This document shows positions 34,023-42,400 of a DNA stretch of 64,000 bases, in pieces; positions within the stretch are counted from its first letter, which is position 1; the number at the start of each line of letters is the position of its first letter. Source of the stretch: Microvirga terricola. GTDB lineage: Bacteria > Pseudomonadota > Alphaproteobacteria > Rhizobiales > Beijerinckiaceae. Under the pieces are notes generated by a model. The model was not told where the DNA came from. It saw only the letters and a list, made by a program, of their open reading frames with translations, and did not search any database. The position numbers and the translations under genes are program-made. The stretch covers positions 372,001 to 436,000 of the forward strand of contig NZ_JAATJS010000002.1 in the NCBI RefSeq assembly GCF_011777495.1, written 5' to 3'.

Positions 34023-34994
34023 TCAAGCGCTGCCGATAAAGATGCCGGCGAGCAGCACCAGCACACCGCCGACAATGACCTGGAAGGCCGCCCTCAAGAA
34101 AGGCGTATCCATGTACTTGGTGCGGACCCACGAGATCGCGACGAGTTCGACAGCGACCACGAGGGAGGCGATGGCCGTTGCGAGGAGGAAGGCGTTCGGC
34201 CAGGAATCGGGAATGAGATAGGGGAGGGTGTGGCCCAGGCCACCGACGGCGGTCATCAGGCCGCAGATGATGCCCCTGATCAGGGGCGATCCGCGCCCAG
34301 TGATGGCGCCGTCGTCGGAAAGCGCCTCGGTCAGACCCATGCTGATGCCCGCGCCCACGGAGGCCGCAAGGCCGACGAGGAAGGTTTCCCAGTTGTTCTG
34401 GGTGGCAAAGGCTGCCGCGAAAAGCGGGGCGAGGGTCGAGACGGAGCCGTCGATCAGGCCGGCGAGGCCGGGCTGGACATATTGCAGGACGAACAATTTC
34501 CGGCGGGCATGTTCTTCTGCCGCTTCGACGTTTTCGTTGAGGTGAGCCTCGTGCAGCTCGTTGGCCTTGCGTTCATGGCCACGCTCCACCTCCGCCAGCT
34601 TGGTGAAAAGCTCGCGAACGCCGACATCGAGGGTCTGCTGCGCCGCCTTGTCATAGAAGTTGGCGGCCTGCAGCTCCATCACCTCGGCCTCGCGACGCAT
34701 CTTGTCGAGGTCGAGATGGGGGCTCCACCAGAAGGCGCGGCGCTTCAGGAAACCGCGCACGTCCTCGCGGCGGATCGGCGGCAGATGTTCGCCGAAGCGG
34801 GAGCGATAGAAATCATAAAGGGAGTTGCGGTGGTCCCGCTCCTCATCGGCCATTTCGGCGAAGATGTCGGCCGAGGCAGGAAAATCGGGACGGAGGCGAT
34901 CCGCGAAAGCCTGATAAATCCGTGAATCTTCCTCTTCATTGGCAATGGCGAGGGCGACAACCTCGCGCTCGGACAGTTCCGAGAGACTCTTCAT
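34023..34994 (-). CDS. mbfA: MbfA-type iron exporter: ferritin-like domain fused to VIT1/CCC1 transporter
   Basis: This 323-residue protein has an N-terminal rubrerythrin/ferritin-like domain (about 1-150) with metal ligands in EEEDSRIY (20-27), EERDH (51-55), EAEVMELQ (103-108) and EVERGHE (135-141), followed by a VIT1/CCC1-like membrane domain with about five helices (LAGLIDGSVSTLAP, GLAASVGAGISMGLTEALSDDG). In Agrobacterium and Bradyrhizobium MbfA exports iron and protects against iron and peroxide stress under control of Irr. Here a perfect ICE-box palindrome covers its promoter. The gene stands alone. Confidence 0.94.
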   Translation of the reverse strand: MKSLSELSEREVVALAIANEEEDSRIYQAFADRLRPDFPASADIFAEMADEERDHRNSLYDFYRSRFGEHLPPIRREDVRGFLKRRAFWWSPHLDLDKMRREAEVMELQAANFYDKAAQQTLDVGVRELFTKLAEVERGHERKANELHEAHLNENVEAAEEHARRKLFVLQYVQPGLAGLIDGSVSTLAPLFAAAFATQNNWETFLVGLAASVGAGISMGLTEALSDDGAITGRGSPLIRGIICGLMTAVGGLGHTLPYLIPDSWPNAFLLATAIASLVVAVELVAISWVRTKYMDTPFLRAAFQVIVGGVLVLLAGIFIGSA

Positions 34995-35000
34995 CGATAG

Positions 35001-35029
35001 CTCCTGTTTAGAAATATTCTAAACAGGAG
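35001..35029 (-). promoter_or_regulatory. Irr ICE-box operator over the mbfA -10 box and ribosome-binding site
   Basis: A palindrome with perfect 13-bp arms and a three-base centre spans these positions. Its core TTTAGAAATATTCTAAA (35007-35023) matches the Irr-binding ICE motif. The outer arm contains CAGGAG, the ribosome-binding site 6 bases before the ATG. Irr binding would block the polymerase when iron is low. Confidence 0.88.
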
Positions 35030-35043
35030 CGGGGCCGTTGCAA
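35016..35043 (-). promoter_or_regulatory. mbfA sigma-70 promoter
   Basis: On the minus strand TTGCAA (35043-35038) and TAGAAT (35021-35016) are 16 bases apart. The -10 box lies inside the ICE palindrome, and the message would start near 35009, leaving a leader of about 15 bases. Confidence 0.6.
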
Positions 35044-35079
35044 GCCTGTTGGGAAAACTTGTCCCCCGAAAGGGGCTGA

Positions 35080-35199
35080 TTAATACTGGGCGCCGGGGAT
35101 CAGGGTCGAATAGACCGTGCGATCCTCAAGATCGAGAGCGGGCGACCAAGTGAAACGGGCCGTGCGGTTCAGACGGGCAAGAAGCAGGGAGAGGAACAT
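35080..35199 (-). CDS. Small protein of 39 residues
   Basis: ATG 35199 is preceded by AAGGTG and opens a frame of 39 residues starting MFLSLLLARLNRTARFTW and ending IPGAQY before TAA. The first eight residues are hydrophobic, the middle basic and aromatic. Codon use looks like that of real genes around it (GC at third positions in the middle part). It ends 37 bases upstream of the mbfA promoter. I do not recognise the family; it could be a small membrane-bound protein. Confidence 0.45.
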   Translation of the reverse strand: MFLSLLLARLNRTARFTWSPALDLEDRTVYSTLIPGAQY

Positions 35200-35333
35200 G
35201 GGAGCACCTTTTGGTTGGCGCCCTTCTACTCCTGCGTGGAATGCATGTCACGCGCCTTAACCAAGGGACAGATATGCGTCTCATGTATAGGTTTGTTCAT
35301 GTTCCTGTAATCTTGTTGTGATTTGTTGATGCG

Positions 35334-35816
35334 ATGTCCGATACGCCCGAGCCGAAAGTGATCTCCCGCTTCATCAGTTGGGGACTGCATACCTATTGGC
35401 GGTTCTCGCGTGGCTTGACGCTCGGGGTGCGAGGCGTGGTCCTCGACGCCGAGAACCGCGTCTTCCTCATCCGGCACACCTATGTTCGCGGCTGGCATCT
35501 GCCGGGCGGCGGCGTCGAAACGGGCGAGACGGCGCTGGAGGCCCTAACGCGCGAATTGCGCGAGGAGGGCAACATCGTCATCGATGAAGCCCCTAGCTTG
35601 TGGGGCATTTTCTTCAACTCCAAGACGTCGCCGCGCGACCATGTGCTCGTCTATGTAATCCGCGAATACTCGGTTCTTGGCCCCAAGACGCCCGACAGGG
35701 AGATTGCCGAGGCCGGTTTCTTCCCCCTCGACCGGCTGCCGGAGGGAACGACCCGTGCAACCCGGCGTCGGCTGGCCGAGATATTCGAGGATGCGCCGCC
35801 CACAATCACCTGGTGA
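35334..35816 (+). CDS. Nudix hydrolase
   Basis: This 160-residue protein has a full Nudix box, GGGVETGETALEALTRELREEG (about 60-81), which binds the metal that activates water to cut nucleoside diphosphate-linked compounds. The N-terminal WRFSRGLTLGVRGVVLDAENRVFLIRH suggests a member of the broad ADP-ribose/MutT-like group. The substrate cannot be told. It reads in the same direction as the acetyltransferase gene 151 bases downstream. Confidence 0.88.
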   Translation: MSDTPEPKVISRFISWGLHTYWRFSRGLTLGVRGVVLDAENRVFLIRHTYVRGWHLPGGGVETGETALEALTRELREEGNIVIDEAPSLWGIFFNSKTSPRDHVLVYVIREYSVLGPKTPDREIAEAGFFPLDRLPEGTTRATRRRLAEIFEDAPPTITW

Positions 35817-35967
35817 GAAGAGTTTGCACCGCCCCCCGGACACTGCTATGGCCAAGGACACTTAAGGGAACGCTCCGGCTCATGACCATCATTCGGATCT
35901 CGCGACGACGAAACGGCTGATCTCGATTCAGTCGCCATTGCTTTTCGTTCTCGCCCCGAGTCCGTCC

Positions 35968-36468
35968 ATGACCGAACTCTCTCTCTTGATCCGCACTGAA
36001 CAGCCCATCGATTCCGAGGCCATCGAGCGCCTGCACGAGCGCGCCTTTGGGCCTGGACGGTTCGCCCGCACGGCCTCACGGCTGCGCGAGGGCGCGCCGC
36101 ATTTGATGGACCTGTCCTTCACCGCGCTCGTCGGCACTTTGCTCGTCGGCTCCGTGCGCCTGACGCCGGTCCTAGCGGGTAAGGAACCCGCTCTGATGCT
36201 CGGGCCGCTGACCGTCGAGCCCGCGTTCGAAAACCGCGGGATCGGCGGCGCATTGATGCGCCGTTCCCTGGACGCGGCGCAGGAGAAGGGGCATTCGCTC
36301 GTGCTCCTTGTCGGCGACGAGCCGTATTATCGCCGGTTCGGCTTCAAGCGCGTGCCGCGCGATCTACAGCTACCCGGGCCGGTCAATCCGGACCGCTTTT
36401 TAGCGCTTGAATTGGCGGAGGGCGCTCTTCTTCGCGCCAAGGGAATCGTTTCCGCTCTTCCGGTCTAG
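35968..36468 (+). CDS. GNAT-family N-acetyltransferase (YhbS-like)
   Basis: This 166-residue protein has the acetyl-CoA-binding segment LGPLTVEPAFENRGIGGALMRRSL (motif A, R/Q-x-x-G-x-G/A as NRGIGGAL) and DEPYYRRFGFKRVP, both typical of the YhbS/COG3153 group. The acceptor is unknown. ATG 35968 is preferred to a TTG at 35938. Its TAG stop lies inside the left end of a dispersed repeat, which also provides a terminator-like hairpin. Confidence 0.85.
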   Translation: MTELSLLIRTEQPIDSEAIERLHERAFGPGRFARTASRLREGAPHLMDLSFTALVGTLLVGSVRLTPVLAGKEPALMLGPLTVEPAFENRGIGGALMRRSLDAAQEKGHSLVLLVGDEPYYRRFGFKRVPRDLQLPGPVNPDRFLALELAEGALLRAKGIVSALPV

Positions 36469-36568
36469 AGCATCCGATCTGACAGGATCATATCGGATGC
36501 TCTATCTTATTTCTCTTGCCGCATTTTCCTCGCCGAACCGGTGTCCACTTCGTCGGAAAATGCTCTAG
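36465..36568. repeat. 104-bp intergenic repeat with CTAG ends, two hairpins
   Basis: The element begins CTAGAGCAT and ends ATGCTCTAG, an inverted repeat at its tips. Inside are a 13-bp hairpin (36466-36478 with 36492-36504) followed by a T-rich stretch, and a second one with GCATTTTCC/GGAAAATGC arms around an ACCGGTGTCC core. From memory, this core resembles the dispersed short repeats found in many Hyphomicrobiales. Both neighbouring genes stop with the TAG of its CTAG ends. Confidence 0.75.
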
Positions 36569-38637
36569 GCTTGCCTGCGACCCTCGGCGACCCAGGCCGC
36601 GAGCGTCGTTCCAACCAGAAGCAGAAGGCCGAGGAAGCCAAGCGCCATCGGGATCACGGTGACGCCACGCACGATGGCGCTATCGCTCGGCTTGACGCCG
36701 ATCCAATCGCTCCCGGCAAGACGTGAGCTGGAGCGGATTTCAAGAATGCGGGGAATGGTGATGCTCTTCTCGCCCGCCATCGCCACGCGCCGCACCGAGC
36801 CTCCGTTCGCCTCGGCGATGGGGCGCAACAGCTCCGTGTTGCTGAACACGTCGGTCAGTTCGCGCGGGTTCGCGGGTCCTACACTGACGAAGGCGACGAG
36901 GTCGCCGGAACGTAGGGTGTGAAGGCCCGTCTCGTGGCTTTGCACCTGCGCTGAAAACAGCCCCGGCTTGTCGGGCCTGAGCGTGATGGTGCTTTGCGTG
37001 CCGCTCGGCGCGATCAGGGTCACGGGGTCCACCGTGTCCTTCATGGTCTGCCGTTCGATGCGAATGTCACGCCCTGCGGCCGAGGCGCGCAGAGCTTCCT
37101 CTTCAAGCGCGGGCTCCTTCATCAGCCAATGCGCGAGGCGCCGCAGCAAGTCGAGATGCGGACCGCCATCCTGATAGCCGCGTGCCCAGAGCCAGGCATG
37201 GTCGGAGAGCAGAAGCGCGACGCGGCCCTTTTCCTCACGTCGTAGAACGAGAAGCGGCAGATCGTTCGCACCTGACATGACCGTATCGCCGGATCGGACC
37301 TGCGCGCCGATGATGCGCAGCCAATCGCCCCAGGACGGAGGCTGCGTCTCCGAGCCGGGCAGTTCACGCGTCACCGGATGCCGTGTGCCGGTTGCGGTAA
37401 TCGCAGCCTTGTAAGGGCGCTCCACGATGCGCCCGTCCGGAATGCCGGGGATGATCGGAGACAGGCGCGTCTGGGCAAGGCTGTCATAGCCCGCGAATTC
37501 CGGCCCCGCTCCGACAAGCAGCGCTCCGCCTTCGCGGACATAGCGCACGATGTTGTCGAAATAGGCCGCAGGCAGAATGGTTTGGTTGGCGTAGCGATCA
37601 AAGATGATGAGGTCGAAATCCTTGATCTTCTGCTGGAACAGTTCGCGCGTCGGAAAAGCGATCAGCGATAGCTCATTGATCGGCGTCGCATCCTGCTTTT
37701 CGAGCGGACGCAGAATCGTGAAATGGACGAGATCGACATTCGCATCCGACTTGAGCAAGTTGCGCCATGTGCGCTCGCCCGCATTGGGTTCACCGGACAC
37801 GAGCAGAACCCGCAGCTTCTCGCGAATGCCTTCGATGGGCACGACCGCGCGGTTGTTTGCGAGCGTCAGTTCGTCCGGCAATCCTTCCACTTCGAGTTCG
37901 ATGACATTCGGTCCGCCGTGCTCGATCCGCACCTGTACGGAGAAGGGCGTATCCGCCTTGACCATTTGGCGATTAAAAATCTGCCCGTCGCGGCGAATGG
38001 TGACGAGCGCCGATCCCGTGCCGCCGCGCTCCATCACCTCGGCGCGGATGGTCTGGTCTTTTCCGACGATGCCGAAGCGGGGCGCTTCGAGAAGCTTGAT
38101 CTGCCTGTCGCGCTCGTCGGGTCGCCCGGTGATGAGGGCGTGGATCGGCGCCTTGAAGCCCAGGCTGTCGGCGCTGGAGGGAATGTCGTGCACGACACCA
38201 TCTGTGACGAGAATGACGCCTACCAGGCGATCCGGTGGCACGTCGGCGAGTCCGTTGGACAAAGCGGCGAACAGGCGCGTGCCGCCATCACTGCCGTCGT
38301 CGCCCGCCTCGATAAAGCGCGGCTCGACATTGGCGAGGCCTCCGAAGCGGCGCTGCAACTCGGCTTTGACCTGATCCGTCATCGCCTGCCGGTCGCCGAG
38401 CGTCTGCGAGGTCGTGCGGTCGATGACCACGGCCACGATGTCCTTCACCTTCTCCCGTTCTTCCTGAACGAGCGACGGATTGGCGAGTGCCAGCAGAATG
38501 AGGCCGAGGGCCAGCGCTCTCAAAGCGGCGAGAAACCCGCGCGATACGAAGGCCAGTACCGTCAGCATGGCGACGACGGCGGCCAACGACCACAGCGCGT
38601 AGGTTGGGATGAGAGGGGAGAAGCCGATTGAGAGCAA
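36565..38637 (-). CDS. Large membrane protein of the moxR operon (COG5426-like)
   Basis: This 690-residue protein has two N-terminal membrane segments (about 14-30 and 34-52), a large extracytoplasmic or cytosolic part, and a last membrane segment near 660-680. The middle resembles a glutamine amidotransferase-like domain (DLIIFDRYANQTILPAAYFDNIVRYVREGGALLVG) that in such proteins lacks catalytic Cys, preceded by a VWA-like region (IVAVVIDRTTSQ, GVILVTDGVVHD). Its exact role is unknown; relatives always travel with MoxR and DUF58 genes. It is last in the operon, 16 bases after the DUF4159 gene. Confidence 0.8.
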   Translation of the reverse strand: MLSIGFSPLIPTYALWSLAAVVAMLTVLAFVSRGFLAALRALALGLILLALANPSLVQEEREKVKDIVAVVIDRTTSQTLGDRQAMTDQVKAELQRRFGGLANVEPRFIEAGDDGSDGGTRLFAALSNGLADVPPDRLVGVILVTDGVVHDIPSSADSLGFKAPIHALITGRPDERDRQIKLLEAPRFGIVGKDQTIRAEVMERGGTGSALVTIRRDGQIFNRQMVKADTPFSVQVRIEHGGPNVIELEVEGLPDELTLANNRAVVPIEGIREKLRVLLVSGEPNAGERTWRNLLKSDANVDLVHFTILRPLEKQDATPINELSLIAFPTRELFQQKIKDFDLIIFDRYANQTILPAAYFDNIVRYVREGGALLVGAGPEFAGYDSLAQTRLSPIIPGIPDGRIVERPYKAAITATGTRHPVTRELPGSETQPPSWGDWLRIIGAQVRSGDTVMSGANDLPLLVLRREEKGRVALLLSDHAWLWARGYQDGGPHLDLLRRLAHWLMKEPALEEEALRASAAGRDIRIERQTMKDTVDPVTLIAPSGTQSTITLRPDKPGLFSAQVQSHETGLHTLRSGDLVAFVSVGPANPRELTDVFSNTELLRPIAEANGGSVRRVAMAGEKSITIPRILEIRSSSRLAGSDWIGVKPSDSAIVRGVTVIPMALGFLGLLLLVGTTLAAWVAEGRRQA

Positions 38638-38653
38638 AGATTACCTCCTCACC

Positions 38654-41461
38654 CTATTGACCGATGCGCTCGAGCAACGCCGGAACATGGACCTGATCGG
38701 CCTTGTAGTTTCCGGTGAGCGCATACATGACGATGTTGATGCCGCCGCGATAGGCCAGCTCCCTCTGGCGCAGCTGGTCGTTGCCGACGACCGGGTAGAG
38801 ATATTCCCCGCGTTGGCCGACGGCCCACGCCGCCGCGAGATCATTCGACGTGAGGATGATCGGAGACACGCCGTCGCCGGAGCGTGCCGGACGCGCCTGC
38901 TCGCCCTCGGCCTGCGGTGGCAGCGCCTCGATCCATGTCTGGCCCGTGGCGTAGCGGCCCGGGAAGTTGTCGAGAATGTAGAAGGTCTTGGTCACCACGT
39001 GGTCGCGCGGCACCGGTTCAAGCTCGGGAATATCCAGTGTCGCGAGCATACGGCGCAGATATTGCCCCTCCGGGCTGACGACGCCGTCGGGCCTGCTGTT
39101 GAGCGCATCGCGCGTGTCGAAGATCACCGTTCCGCCGCCTTTCATGAAGGCATCGAGGTGTCGGGTCGCTGCTTCGCTTGGCGGTGGCCTGTTCGCGACA
39201 ATCGGCCAATAGATCAGCGGGTAGAACGCCATCTCGTCCCTGGCCGGATCGATGCCGATAGGCTCGCCGGGTTGCAGCGCTGTGCGTTGACCGATGACCT
39301 GCGTCAATCCGGAGAGACCAGCCTTGCTTGTCGCATCGACCTGGGGATCGCCGGTGATCACATAGGCAAGCCGCGTCACGAGGGCGGAGGCGATGTCCTC
39401 CCGGGGAGCGGGCTGCCTGAGTTCCTGTGCGCGAAGAGGGGAGCCGGAGGCGGCAATCAAAACCGCCGCGAGGACGAGGGCCGCGCCGGTTCCAGCGCGA
39501 CGAAGGCGTCCTGACAAGAATGCCAGATGGCCGCCAAGCCAAAGTGACGCCACCGTATCGATCAGCAGGAGAATGAGTGCGAGCGTGAAGAGCGGCGCGC
39601 GCAGGTCAACCGTCTGCGCGCCGGCGAGCGGCGCTTCGCGCGCCTTCAACGGTGCGAAGTTCAAAGCCGCAAGACGGTCGCCGGGGATCAGCGTGTTGAC
39701 GACAAAACTGGAATCGACGGGGCCATAAAAGCCGGGCGGATGTTCGCCGTTGGCGCGCTCCGCATAATCCCGCGTCACGGCGCGGGCATTCGCGGGCGGT
39801 GAGGTGAAGGCGCCGTAGCCGTCCAAGGTCAGGCGCGGCGCAACCAGCTGATTTTGTGCGCCGGGCGCCTCTGTGCTCATGTCACGCGTCGATCCTGCGA
39901 GCGCAACGATCCGGCGCAGCATGTCGACGAAAAGACCTGACAGCGGCAGGTTCGACCATGTCGTGTCCGCGGTCACGTGAAAGAGCACGATCAAACCATC
40001 GCCACGCTTATCCGCCGTGACAATGGGCGTGCCGTCGACGAGTGCTGCCCAGATCTTGGAGGGAAGATCCCCTTCGGGCTCAGCGAGAATCTGACGGCGG
40101 ATGCCGATTTCATCTGGAACCTTTAGCCCAAAGAATGGGCTCTCGCGCGTGAAGGGCGCAAATGTCTTCGGCGTGTCCCAGGACAGCGTGCCGCCAAGTG
40201 TTCTGCCACCTCGACGCAAATGCACCGGCACGAGCTCGTCATTGCCGGCGGCAAGCCGCGATCCAGCAAAGCGCAACAGCAATCCACCCTGCTCAACGAA
40301 GGCGGTGGCTCTCGAAAGCGATTCCTGATCAAGCCCTCCGACATCGGCAAGAACGAGCACTGACACCTGTTCGTCGATCAGCTGGTTCACCGCGTCCGCC
40401 ACGGCGCCGTGGCCTAAGCGAATTTCGCCGTAAGGGGCGAGGGCGCGCTCGATGTAGTAGAGCGGCGACAGCAGCGGCTGAGCCTGTTCGGATGTGCCAC
40501 CGAAGATCAGCCCGACGCGACGGCGCTTTCCGCTCTCGTCGAGAAGGCTCACCGCTCCGGCCGAATTCTCACCCAGAACCTCGAACCGCGCGATTGCATT
40601 TCTCACTTCCGTCGGCACGTCGAAACTGACGGAGGTTTCTGTCGCATTGGGCGCGAAGGCGAAACGCGCATCGGCTAGCGGAAGGTTCTTCAGGTCGAGG
40701 GCGCGAATGATTCCGCTATCGCGGCCGTTCGGTTCTGCTCGCACAATCCGGACACGCGGCTGTCCTCCCGTCGTCTCGATGCCTGCGAGCGCGATGGGCG
40801 GCGCGCGCTCGGCCCTCAAGACGGTGATGCGATGTCCTTCAGCCAGGCGGGCGAGCCCGTCGATGAAGCCCTGTCCATCAACGCCCGCGACGCCGTCGCT
40901 GATCCAGACGATCTCGGCATCCGGCGTGTCTTTCAAGAACTTTGCGATGGAGTCGAGATGGGCTTGGCGATTGGGGAGATGCGGCTGCGGCTTGAACGAA
41001 CGCAGACGCTCGAGCGCATCCGCGGGATTCGAGGGCTGCACGACAGACGGCTCGGCTGCTGTCGCAAGCACGGTGACAACACGCCCCTCCCGCGCTGCAC
41101 CCTCGATGCGCTCGGAGGCGATGGTCATGCGCTCGCGCCAATCGTGCGCGGCGGCAAAACCGTTGTCGACGATCAGGAGGAGCGGGGAGCGGCTTTCGCC
41201 TTCCGCCAGCGGGTTCCAGATCGGGCCCGCCGCCGCGACGATCAGGATGGCCGCGAGAACGAGCCGCAACAGCAGCAGCCACCACGGGGTGCGCGCGGGC
41301 GTCTCGCGATCAGGACGGAGGTCGGCGAGAATTCGCAAAGGAGGAAAATCGATCCGCCTCGGCTGCGGCGGCGTGATCCGCAACAACAGCCAGATGGCCG
41401 GCAGCGCCGCCAGCGCCACAAGGACCAGCGGCGCAGTAAAGGTCAGCGGAGGGCCGAGCAT
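38654..41461 (-). CDS. BatA/DUF4159 membrane protein of the moxR operon
   Basis: This 935-residue protein begins with a BatA-type (aerotolerance N-terminal) membrane hairpin: TFTAPLVLVALAALPAIWLLL, then PPQPRRIDFPPLRIL and LLLLRLVLAAILIVAAAGP. A VWA-like domain follows (LLIVDNGFAAAHDW, IVWISDGVAGVDG). Two more membrane segments (about 665-705) precede a C-terminal DUF4159 domain with YVITGDPQVDA, FYPLIYWPI and GGTVIFDTRD. It probably acts with the MoxR ATPase and DUF58 protein in envelope stress or assembly of a metal enzyme; the true substrate is unknown. Confidence 0.85.
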   Translation of the reverse strand: MLGPPLTFTAPLVLVALAALPAIWLLLRITPPQPRRIDFPPLRILADLRPDRETPARTPWWLLLLRLVLAAILIVAAAGPIWNPLAEGESRSPLLLIVDNGFAAAHDWRERMTIASERIEGAAREGRVVTVLATAAEPSVVQPSNPADALERLRSFKPQPHLPNRQAHLDSIAKFLKDTPDAEIVWISDGVAGVDGQGFIDGLARLAEGHRITVLRAERAPPIALAGIETTGGQPRVRIVRAEPNGRDSGIIRALDLKNLPLADARFAFAPNATETSVSFDVPTEVRNAIARFEVLGENSAGAVSLLDESGKRRRVGLIFGGTSEQAQPLLSPLYYIERALAPYGEIRLGHGAVADAVNQLIDEQVSVLVLADVGGLDQESLSRATAFVEQGGLLLRFAGSRLAAGNDELVPVHLRRGGRTLGGTLSWDTPKTFAPFTRESPFFGLKVPDEIGIRRQILAEPEGDLPSKIWAALVDGTPIVTADKRGDGLIVLFHVTADTTWSNLPLSGLFVDMLRRIVALAGSTRDMSTEAPGAQNQLVAPRLTLDGYGAFTSPPANARAVTRDYAERANGEHPPGFYGPVDSSFVVNTLIPGDRLAALNFAPLKAREAPLAGAQTVDLRAPLFTLALILLLIDTVASLWLGGHLAFLSGRLRRAGTGAALVLAAVLIAASGSPLRAQELRQPAPREDIASALVTRLAYVITGDPQVDATSKAGLSGLTQVIGQRTALQPGEPIGIDPARDEMAFYPLIYWPIVANRPPPSEAATRHLDAFMKGGGTVIFDTRDALNSRPDGVVSPEGQYLRRMLATLDIPELEPVPRDHVVTKTFYILDNFPGRYATGQTWIEALPPQAEGEQARPARSGDGVSPIILTSNDLAAAWAVGQRGEYLYPVVGNDQLRQRELAYRGGINIVMYALTGNYKADQVHVPALLERIGQ

Positions 41462-41463
41462 CG

Positions 41464-42390
41464 CTACCGCCCTCCCAGTCCGAGGCCTCGCGAAGAGGTC
41501 ACGAGGTTGAGCACGTGCAAAGCCGCTTCGCTTGCAGGGCGGTCTGTTCGGTGGATCGTGAGCGTCCAGCCGCGGCGGCGGACCAGTTCACTGACTTCCG
41601 CGCGGTGCCTTTCGATGCGCTCGCGATAAGACTTGCCCCAACTCTCGGCATCGCCGATCCGCAGCGAAAGGCCTTCTTCAAGATCGTGCAGGATCGCTTG
41701 CCCCTGAAACGGGAAGGTCTCCTCGACCGGATCGACGATCATGACCAGATGGCCCCGCGCGCCGTGGCCCGAGATGCCCTCGATCACGGCGGCGATTTCG
41801 CCGGGGAGAGAGAGAAAATCGCTGACGAGGATGGCCTCGTGGAATGCGGGGATGGGGGCCTGCGGCGGCAGATCGTCGGTCAGTGCTCCGTGATCGGCCA
41901 CCATGGCCTCCGCCATGAGTTCCGCGATGCGGCTCGTCGCGCGGGGCGGCATGAGGCCAAGCAATCCCGCTCGCTCTCCGGCATCAACGCTGCAATCGGC
42001 AAGGGCAAGGCCCAGCACGATGGCCCGTTCGATCTTGGGGGCCTGTGCGAGGCTTGAGGCAAAGCCCATCGATGCGGAGCGGTCGATCCAGAACCAGATG
42101 GTTTGCGTCGTCTCCCATTCTCGCTCGCGCACATAAAGCCGGTCGTCACGGGCGGAGCGTCGCCAGTCGATGCGTTGCGCCGCCTCGCCGGTAACGAAGG
42201 GCCGGAATTGCCAGAAACTTTCGCCTGGCCCTGCGCGCCTGCGGCCATGAAGACCATGTGAGAGGTTGGCCGCGACGCGCCGCGCCTCCAGCACGAGACG
42301 AGGCATGCGCTCCGAAAGGGAAAGCGCCGTTTCGGTTTCGCGATGACTTGGGAAGCGTGCGCTTTCCGGGAGAACCCGGACACGGGCCAT
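41464..42390 (-). CDS. DUF58 domain protein
   Basis: This 308-residue protein carries the DUF58 core: RRAGPGESFWQFRPFVTGEAAQRIDWRRSARDDRLYVREREWE, followed by a VWA-like fold (WFWIDRSASMGF, with a MIDAS-like D-x-S-x-S). Such proteins are the usual partners of MoxR ATPases. It starts 10 bases after moxR and ends 2 bases before the DUF4159 gene, so the set is one operon. Confidence 0.88.
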   Translation of the reverse strand: MARVRVLPESARFPSHRETETALSLSERMPRLVLEARRVAANLSHGLHGRRRAGPGESFWQFRPFVTGEAAQRIDWRRSARDDRLYVREREWETTQTIWFWIDRSASMGFASSLAQAPKIERAIVLGLALADCSVDAGERAGLLGLMPPRATSRIAELMAEAMVADHGALTDDLPPQAPIPAFHEAILVSDFLSLPGEIAAVIEGISGHGARGHLVMIVDPVEETFPFQGQAILHDLEEGLSLRIGDAESWGKSYRERIERHRAEVSELVRRRGWTLTIHRTDRPASEAALHVLNLVTSSRGLGLGGR

Positions 42391-42400
42391 GCGCGAATTC

